From contig NZ_CP011254.1 of assembly GCF_001006005.1 (NCBI RefSeq), forward strand, positions 372,001 through 436,000: DNA of 64,000 nt, given 5' to 3'. The position numbers and the translations under genes are program-made. Positions 59,043-64,000 of this stretch are shown one piece after another; the first letter of the stretch is position 1, and the number at the start of each line of letters is the position of its first letter. Source of the DNA: Serratia fonticola. GTDB taxonomy: Bacteria > Pseudomonadota > Gammaproteobacteria > Enterobacterales > Enterobacteriaceae. The notes beneath the pieces were generated by a model. It saw only the letters and a program-made list of their open reading frames with translations, did no database searches and was not told where the DNA came from.

Positions 59043-59591
59043 TTAATTAACTCTGGGGCGTAAAGCATTGAGAAAATCCCCCAAACAGGCAGCTAATAGC
59101 GTGCGTTTTTTGCTGCCAAATTGCTCAAGCAGCACGTTGCCGCTGACATTACACAGCGACACCACCGTCATTTCCGATTCTGTGGTCGCCAGGAATAACG
59201 TAGGCGAGAGCTTAAGGCGTTTTTGCGTCACCAGATGCCCAATCAGATTCTCCTGCAGCCGAATAAAGTCGTCTTCACTCCAGACCTGCAATAGCGTCAA
59301 CGGATGCTCGCCAAACTCCGCACTCATATCACCGGCATACTGTTGGGTATAGAAGATGTGGATATCCGGCTGTAGTTGCAGTTCCAGCGCCTGCTCCACC
59401 TTTTCCAGGCTGGCCGTTGGCGTAAAAGGCTGCGGCAGCCACAGCACCGTATCATCGCGATTTTCGACAATACAGGGGGAAGCCACGCCGTACAGTTCCT
59501 GGCTAGCCGGGGCATGGCCATACTGCTGCTGCCATTTGTCGACATAGCGCTGGGTAAATTCACGCAGGGCGTGCGATACATCATGGTCCAT
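59043..59591 (-). CDS. syd: SecY-interacting protein Syd
   Basis: A peripheral inner-membrane protein that interacts with SecY and can recognise abnormal SecYEG complexes. Its 182 residues match E. coli Syd: [67 protein letters not shown] and the C-terminal FLNALRP. It is divergent from queF, 63 bp away. Confidence 0.97.
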   Translation of the reverse strand: MDHDVSHALREFTQRYVDKWQQQYGHAPASQELYGVASPCIVENRDDTVLWLPQPFTPTASLEKVEQALELQLQPDIHIFYTQQYAGDMSAEFGEHPLTLLQVWSEDDFIRLQENLIGHLVTQKRLKLSPTLFLATTESEMTVVSLCNVSGNVLLEQFGSKKRTLLAACLGDFLNALRPRVN

Positions 59592-59654
59592 ATTTTTTCT
59601 CGCATACGGTAAACTGGTGCCTATTGTACCTATCTAAGACCAAGGTGACAGCTC

Positions 59655-60500
59655 ATGTCCTCCTATCAAGATCATCAGGCTCTGGCGGCACTGACGCTGG
59701 GCAAGCCAACCGCATACCGTGACTACTACGATGCCTCACTGTTACAAGCTGTTCCTCGCAGCATGAACCGGGAGCCGCTGGGGCTTTATCCCGATAGCCT
59801 GCCGTTCCACGGTGCCGATATCTGGACGCTGTATGAACTGTCCTGGCTCAATGCCAAGGGGCTGCCGCAGGTCGCGGTGGGAGAAATCAGCCTGAATGCC
59901 AACAGCATCAACCTGATTGAGTCCAAAAGCTTCAAGCTCTATCTCAACAGCTTTAACCAAACCCACTTCCCAGACTGGGAAGCGGTGCGCTCTACGCTAC
60001 AACGCGATCTCGCCGCCTGCGCGCAAGGGGATGTCAGCGTGAGCCTGTTCAGCGTCGATCGGCTTGAAGGCAGCCCAATCGCCCGGTTGGAGGGCGAATG
60101 CCTCGACCAGCAAGACATCAGCATTGATAACTACGAGTTCGATACGGGCTACCTGGAAGGCGCAGCCGGTAGCCAAATCGTTGAGGAAACGCTGGTCAGC
60201 CATCTGCTGAAGTCCAACTGCCTGATCACCAACCAGCCCGATTGGGGCTCGGTGCAAATCCGCTATCGCGGTCCGCAGATCAACCGTGAAGCCCTGCTGC
60301 GCTATCTGGTTTCGTTCCGCCATCACAACGAATTCCATGAACAGTGCGTTGAGCGGATCTTTAACGATCTGCTGCGTTTCTGCCAGCCGCAACAATTGAG
60401 CGTTTATGCCCGCTATACCCGGCGCGGTGGTCTGGATATCAACCCTTGGCGCAGCAATGTGGCGTTCGAGCCGTCGCATGGCCGTCTAGCCCGCCAATAA
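59655..60500 (+). CDS. queF: NADPH-dependent 7-cyano-7-deazaguanine reductase
   Basis: Reduces preQ0 to preQ1 in queuosine synthesis. Its 281 residues fit the type II (bidomain T-fold) enzyme. The catalytic Cys189 and Asp196 are in [14 protein letters not shown], and the QueF motif [12 protein letters not shown] is in the N-terminal half. It is divergent from syd, as in E. coli. Confidence 0.98.
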   Translation: MSSYQDHQALAALTLGKPTAYRDYYDASLLQAVPRSMNREPLGLYPDSLPFHGADIWTLYELSWLNAKGLPQVAVGEISLNANSINLIESKSFKLYLNSFNQTHFPDWEAVRSTLQRDLAACAQGDVSVSLFSVDRLEGSPIARLEGECLDQQDISIDNYEFDTGYLEGAAGSQIVEETLVSHLLKSNCLITNQPDWGSVQIRYRGPQINREALLRYLVSFRHHNEFHEQCVERIFNDLLRFCQPQQLSVYARYTRRGGLDINPWRSNVAFEPSHGRLARQ

Positions 60501-60683
60501 TGCTCAACAACTGAGCTAACAGGCGGTTTGTATTGGTAAAAATCCGGAGACGGCGGTAAGGTTAAATCAAGAGTGCCCGCTTTTTGCTCAGGCATTCCAG
60601 TAGGCAATACAAAATTCTTACCGCAGTGCACAGAGACAGGTAAGGATTATTATCGCCCTGTTTATGGGCGCAAAGGAGTTACC

Positions 60684-62048
60684 TTGATTACACATATCAG
60701 CCCACTTGGCGCTATGGATTTGTTGTCGCAGCTGGAAGTAGACATGCTGAAGCGTACCGCCAGCAGCGACCTGTACCGTTTGTTCCGCAACTGCTCCCTG
60801 GCGGTGTTAAATTCCGGTAGCCAGACCGACAACAGCAAACAGCTACTGTCGCGTTACGAAAACTTTGATATCAACGTGCTGCGCCGTGAACGCGGCGTAA
60901 AACTGGAGCTGGTGAACCCGCCAGAAGAGGCTTTCGTTGATGGCCGCATTATTCGTTCACTGCAGGCCAACCTGTTTGCGGTGCTGCGCGATATCCTGTT
61001 TGTCCACGGCCAAATTGACAGCGCCGAGCGTTTCCAACACCTGAATTCGGAAGACTCCATTCATATCACCAATCTGGTGTTCTCCATCCTGCGTAATGCC
61101 CGCACGCTGCACCTCGACGAAGACCCGAATATGGTGGTGTGCTGGGGTGGCCACTCGATCAATGAAAACGAATATCTGTATGCCCGTAAAGTCGGTAGCC
61201 AGTTGGGCCTGCGCGAGCTGAATATCTGTACCGGCTGTGGGCCAGGGGCGATGGAAGCGCCAATGAAAGGGGCCGCCGTCGGCCATGCTCAACAGCGTTA
61301 CCACAACAGCCGCTTTATCGGTATGACCGAACCTTCCATCATTGCCGCCGAGCCGCCGAATCCGCTGGTTAACGAACTGGTGATCATGCCAGATATCGAA
61401 AAACGTCTGGAAGCCTTTGTGCGTATCGCACACGGCATCATCATTTTCCCTGGTGGGGTCGGTACGGCGGAAGAACTGCTGTATCTGTTGGGCATTCTGA
61501 TGAATCCGGAAAACAGCGAACAGGTCCTGCCGCTGATCCTCACCGGGCCAAAAGAGAGTGCCGATTACTTCCGCGTGCTGGACGAATTCATCATGAATAC
61601 GCTGGGCGAGGAAGCACGCCGTCATTACACCATCATCATTGACGATCCAGCCGAAGTGGCCCGTCAGATGAAAAAGGCCATGCCGCTGGTGAAAGAAAAC
61701 CGCCGTAATACCGGTGATGCCTACAGCTTTAACTGGTCGATGCGTATTGCACCGGACCTGCAGCTCCCCTTCGAGCCAAGCCATGAAAACATGGCCAACC
61801 TCAACCTGTACCCGAATCAACCGGCAGAACAGTTGGCTGCGGCCCTGCGCCGTGCATTCTCAGGGATCGTGGCGGGCAACGTGAAGGAGAACGGCATTCA
61901 TGCCATCGAACAGTTCGGCCCTTACAAGCTGCATGGCGATCCGTTGATGATGAAGCAGATGGACAGCCTGTTGCAGGGCTTTGTCGCCCAGCACAGGATG
62001 AAACTGCCGGGTACCGCCTACGTACCTTGCTACGAGATTGTAGCCTGA
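60684..62048 (+). CDS. ppnN: Pyrimidine/purine nucleotide 5'-monophosphate nucleosidase PpnN
   Basis: Cleaves nucleoside monophosphates to base and ribose 5-phosphate and is controlled by (p)ppGpp in E. coli (formerly YgdH). The LOG-type motif [16 protein letters not shown] and [16 protein letters not shown] are seen. The start is placed at TTG (60684), after AAAGGAG, giving 454 residues and [22 protein letters not shown], the same as E. coli. The frame is open 37 codons upstream, without family similarity. Confidence 0.96.
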   Translation: MITHISPLGAMDLLSQLEVDMLKRTASSDLYRLFRNCSLAVLNSGSQTDNSKQLLSRYENFDINVLRRERGVKLELVNPPEEAFVDGRIIRSLQANLFAVLRDILFVHGQIDSAERFQHLNSEDSIHITNLVFSILRNARTLHLDEDPNMVVCWGGHSINENEYLYARKVGSQLGLRELNICTGCGPGAMEAPMKGAAVGHAQQRYHNSRFIGMTEPSIIAAEPPNPLVNELVIMPDIEKRLEAFVRIAHGIIIFPGGVGTAEELLYLLGILMNPENSEQVLPLILTGPKESADYFRVLDEFIMNTLGEEARRHYTIIIDDPAEVARQMKKAMPLVKENRRNTGDAYSFNWSMRIAPDLQLPFEPSHENMANLNLYPNQPAEQLAAALRRAFSGIVAGNVKENGIHAIEQFGPYKLHGDPLMMKQMDSLLQGFVAQHRMKLPGTAYVPCYEIVA

Positions 62049-62059
62049 TCATCACCTCT

Positions 62060-62085
62060 GGGCGGCGTCATAGCCGCCCTTATTT
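62060..62085 (+). terminator. Rho-independent terminator of ppnN
   Basis: GGGCGGC, loop GTCATA and GCCGCCC are followed by TTATTTTC, 11 bp after the stop. Confidence 0.8.
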
Positions 62086-62106
62086 TCTGACGTTGTTGTC
62101 TTGCCT

Positions 62107-62865
62107 ATGCCTATACATTTACTGATTGTCGATGCTCTGAACTTAATCCGCCGCATTCATGCTGTGCAGGGATCCCCTTGTGTCAACGCTTGCAAACATG
62201 CGCTACAGCAGTTGATTCAACACAGCCAGCCCACCCATGCCGTGGCGGTGTTCGACGAAGACGACCGTAGCGAGAGCTGGCGCCATCAAATTCTGCCCGA
62301 TTACAAAGCCGGACGCTCGCCGATGCCGGAAAACCTGCATCAGGAAATGCCGCAGCTGCGCGAAGCGTTTGCCGAGCTTGGGGTGGCCAGTTGGCATTCT
62401 GCAGGCAATGAGGCGGACGATCTGGCTGCGACCCTGACGGCCAAAATTGCCGCTGGCGGGCACCAGGTGACGATTGTCTCTACCGACAAAGGCTACTGCC
62501 AGCTGCTGGCACCCAGCGTACAGATCCGAGACTACTTCCAGAAACGCTGGTTGGATATGCCGTTTGTGCAACAAGAGTTTGGCGTGTTACCGCAACAGCT
62601 CACAGATTATTGGGGGCTGGCAGGCATTGGTAGCAGCAAGATCCCTGGCGTTGCCGGTATCGGGCCAAAAACGGCGGTATTGCTACTGCAACAGATGGGA
62701 AGTCTGGATGGTCTGTATCAACACCTGGAGCAGGTGCCGGAGAAGTGGCACAGCAAACTGTTAGAGCACCGCGAGCTGGCCTATATCAGCAAAAAGGTCG
62801 CCACTTTGCGTACCGATTTGACGCTGGACGGCAATCTGCAACAGTTACGTTTGCCAATAAACTAA
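62107..62865 (+). CDS. xni: Flap endonuclease-like protein Xni (ExoIX)
   Basis: A 5'-nuclease family protein related to the N-terminal domain of DNA polymerase I. Its 252 residues show [31 protein letters not shown] and [20 protein letters not shown] with acidic metal-binding residues, and the helix-hairpin-helix [14 protein letters not shown]. The ATG at 62107 aligns with the E. coli start; a TTG two codons earlier is open too. Confidence 0.96.
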   Translation: MPIHLLIVDALNLIRRIHAVQGSPCVNACKHALQQLIQHSQPTHAVAVFDEDDRSESWRHQILPDYKAGRSPMPENLHQEMPQLREAFAELGVASWHSAGNEADDLAATLTAKIAAGGHQVTIVSTDKGYCQLLAPSVQIRDYFQKRWLDMPFVQQEFGVLPQQLTDYWGLAGIGSSKIPGVAGIGPKTAVLLLQQMGSLDGLYQHLEQVPEKWHSKLLEHRELAYISKKVATLRTDLTLDGNLQQLRLPIN

Positions 62866-62891
62866 GGGCGCTGCCAGCAGCAACGCCCTTA
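62863..62891. terminator. Hairpin between convergent xni and rlmM
   Basis: TAAGGGCG and CGCCCTTA are inverted arms around a 13-base loop at the ends of the two converging genes. It includes the xni stop and has no strong T-run. Confidence 0.55.
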
Positions 62892-62895
62892 TGCC

Positions 62896-63999
62896 TTACT
62901 CGCGCTCGTCGCGGCGACCGGGAATGGCCGACCACATGCGGCGCACGTGTACGGTGATCTCTTCACGATCGTGGTACAACTGCTTAGCGTGGATCTCTGC
63001 GCTAATCCCCTCGTTGGCCAAGGCTTCGTGGATACTTTGCAGGTTCTGCGACACCTCTTCGTAACGCTTCTTCATCGGCAGCTTCAGGTTAAAGATCGCC
63101 TCACGGCACCAGCCTTTGAGCAACCATTGGATCATCAGGCTGGTCACTTTTGCCGGTTTCTCCACCATATCGCACACTACCCAGTAGTTTTTGCTGGTGG
63201 TCGGTTCAAAGCGGAAGCCGTCGACACGGTGATGGGTCACCTGCCCGGTATCCATCAGGCTCTGGGCCATTGGGCCGTTGTCCACCGAATGCACCATCAT
63301 GCTGCGTTTGACCAACTGATAGGTCCAGCCGCCAGGGCAAGCCCCCAGATCGACCGCAAACATTCCGCTGCCTAAACGCTCATCCCATTCGTCTGCCGGG
63401 ATGAATACGTGGAAAGCCTCTTCCAGCTTCAGCGTAGAGCGGCTTGGCGCATCAGACGGGAACTTCAGCCGAGGGATCCCCATATAGAACGGGGAGTTGT
63501 TGTTGCTGTAGGAATACCCCACGTAGCAACAGCCCGGCGCGATAAAGAACACGTGTACCACCGGGCGAGAGGGATTCTCACGCGCCATCAGCACTTTCTG
63601 CTCACGCAATGCGCCGCGCAGCGGCACAGTCAGCTTGCGGCAGAACTTCAGCAGCTCTTTGCTTTCGTTGGTATCTGGCACTTCGACCCGTAATTCACCG
63701 CCGCGGTCGACCACGCCCATCAGCATGCCGACAATCGGTGAAACCCGATCTTCCGGCGGCAAATCACGCAGCAGTTCTCCCACCACCAACATCTGGCGGG
63801 CAAAGATCAGCTCACGGAACGGGATTTCTTTCGCCAGGCGATCGGCATCGTCCGGCTGATAGCATTCAAACAGCACATAGCCGCTGTTGTCTTTAACCCT
63901 GGCAAAGCCAAATACTTCCAACTGGGCGGCCTTGTCGGTAATTTCCGCCGCGCACTCTTTCTCAAAGCCTTGGCGGCAGTACAACGCGATCTTATTCAT
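62896..63999 (-). CDS. rlmM: 23S rRNA 2'-O-ribose C2498 methyltransferase RlmM
   Basis: Methylates the ribose of C2498 in 23S rRNA with S-adenosylmethionine. Its 367 residues appear complete, the ATG being one base from the window end. The N-terminal THUMP-like part begins [25 protein letters not shown]. The Rossmann methyltransferase core shows [18 protein letters not shown] (SAM site), [11 protein letters not shown] and the catalytic Lys segment [14 protein letters not shown]. It converges with xni. Confidence 0.97.
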   Translation of the reverse strand: MNKIALYCRQGFEKECAAEITDKAAQLEVFGFARVKDNSGYVLFECYQPDDADRLAKEIPFRELIFARQMLVVGELLRDLPPEDRVSPIVGMLMGVVDRGGELRVEVPDTNESKELLKFCRKLTVPLRGALREQKVLMARENPSRPVVHVFFIAPGCCYVGYSYSNNNSPFYMGIPRLKFPSDAPSRSTLKLEEAFHVFIPADEWDERLGSGMFAVDLGACPGGWTYQLVKRSMMVHSVDNGPMAQSLMDTGQVTHHRVDGFRFEPTTSKNYWVVCDMVEKPAKVTSLMIQWLLKGWCREAIFNLKLPMKKRYEEVSQNLQSIHEALANEGISAEIHAKQLYHDREEITVHVRRMWSAIPGRRDERE

Positions 64000-64000
64000 G

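Overview
The window is a chromosomal segment of an enterobacterium of the order Enterobacterales, most likely Serratia (Yersiniaceae). Almost every protein aligns end to end with an Escherichia coli counterpart, and long blocks keep the E. coli gene order. The order is broken at points by genes and small dispersed palindromic repeats that fit Serratia-like genomes better than E. coli. The genus is an inference from protein similarity and repeat style. No rRNA, tRNA, CRISPR array, prophage or insertion sequence was seen.

Layout. 1-7.5 kb: 3' part of trmO, proS, the lipoprotein genes yaeF and nlpE, arfB-yaeQ, the overlapping yaeP-rof pair, a small periplasmic cytochrome c and tilS. 7.6-17.4 kb: a lysine-decarboxylation block of dtpC, cadA, cadB and the membrane-bound activator cadC, then yaeR and the second lysine decarboxylase ldcC. 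In E. coli, ldcC-yaeR-tilS are adjacent and cadBA/cadC/dtpC lie elsewhere, so here the whole inducible cad system sits inside the constitutive ldcC neighbourhood. 17.5-37.4 kb: the conserved cell-envelope and macromolecular-synthesis cluster, all leftward: rpsB-tsf, pyrH, frr, dxr, uppS-cdsA-rseP-bamA-skp-lpxD-fabZ-lpxA-lpxB-rnhB-dnaE-accA. It joins translation, isoprenoid and phospholipid precursors, lipid A synthesis, outer-membrane assembly, the sigma-E protease, replication and fatty-acid synthesis. 37.8-42.8 kb: the divergent map-glnD-dapD-yaeH group.

43-64 kb corresponds to a different part of the E. coli map: yqcA-truC, yqcC, csrB, syd, queF, ppnN, xni, rlmM. Between truC and yqcC lies a 12 kb accessory block: a secreted penicillin V acylase-type Ntn hydrolase, a large prolyl aminopeptidase-like hydrolase, pbpC paired with a 1998-residue thioester alpha-2-macroglobulin, and a small membrane protein. 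An MFS transporter lies between yqcC and csrB. CsrB is read leftward, with about 28 GGA motifs, a terminator and an upstream UvrY-type palindrome.

Most of the window is ordinary core genome. The points most worth attention are the paired lysine decarboxylase systems, the 12 kb insertion with a possible quorum-signal acylase, a possible promoter-hairpin-terminator leader RNA ahead of uppS, csrB with its control site, and several families of small dispersed or tandem repeats, one of which supplies the 3' end of a coding sequence. Start codons were moved from the longest open frame where a ribosome-binding site and family length agreed; several genes start with TTG or GTG.
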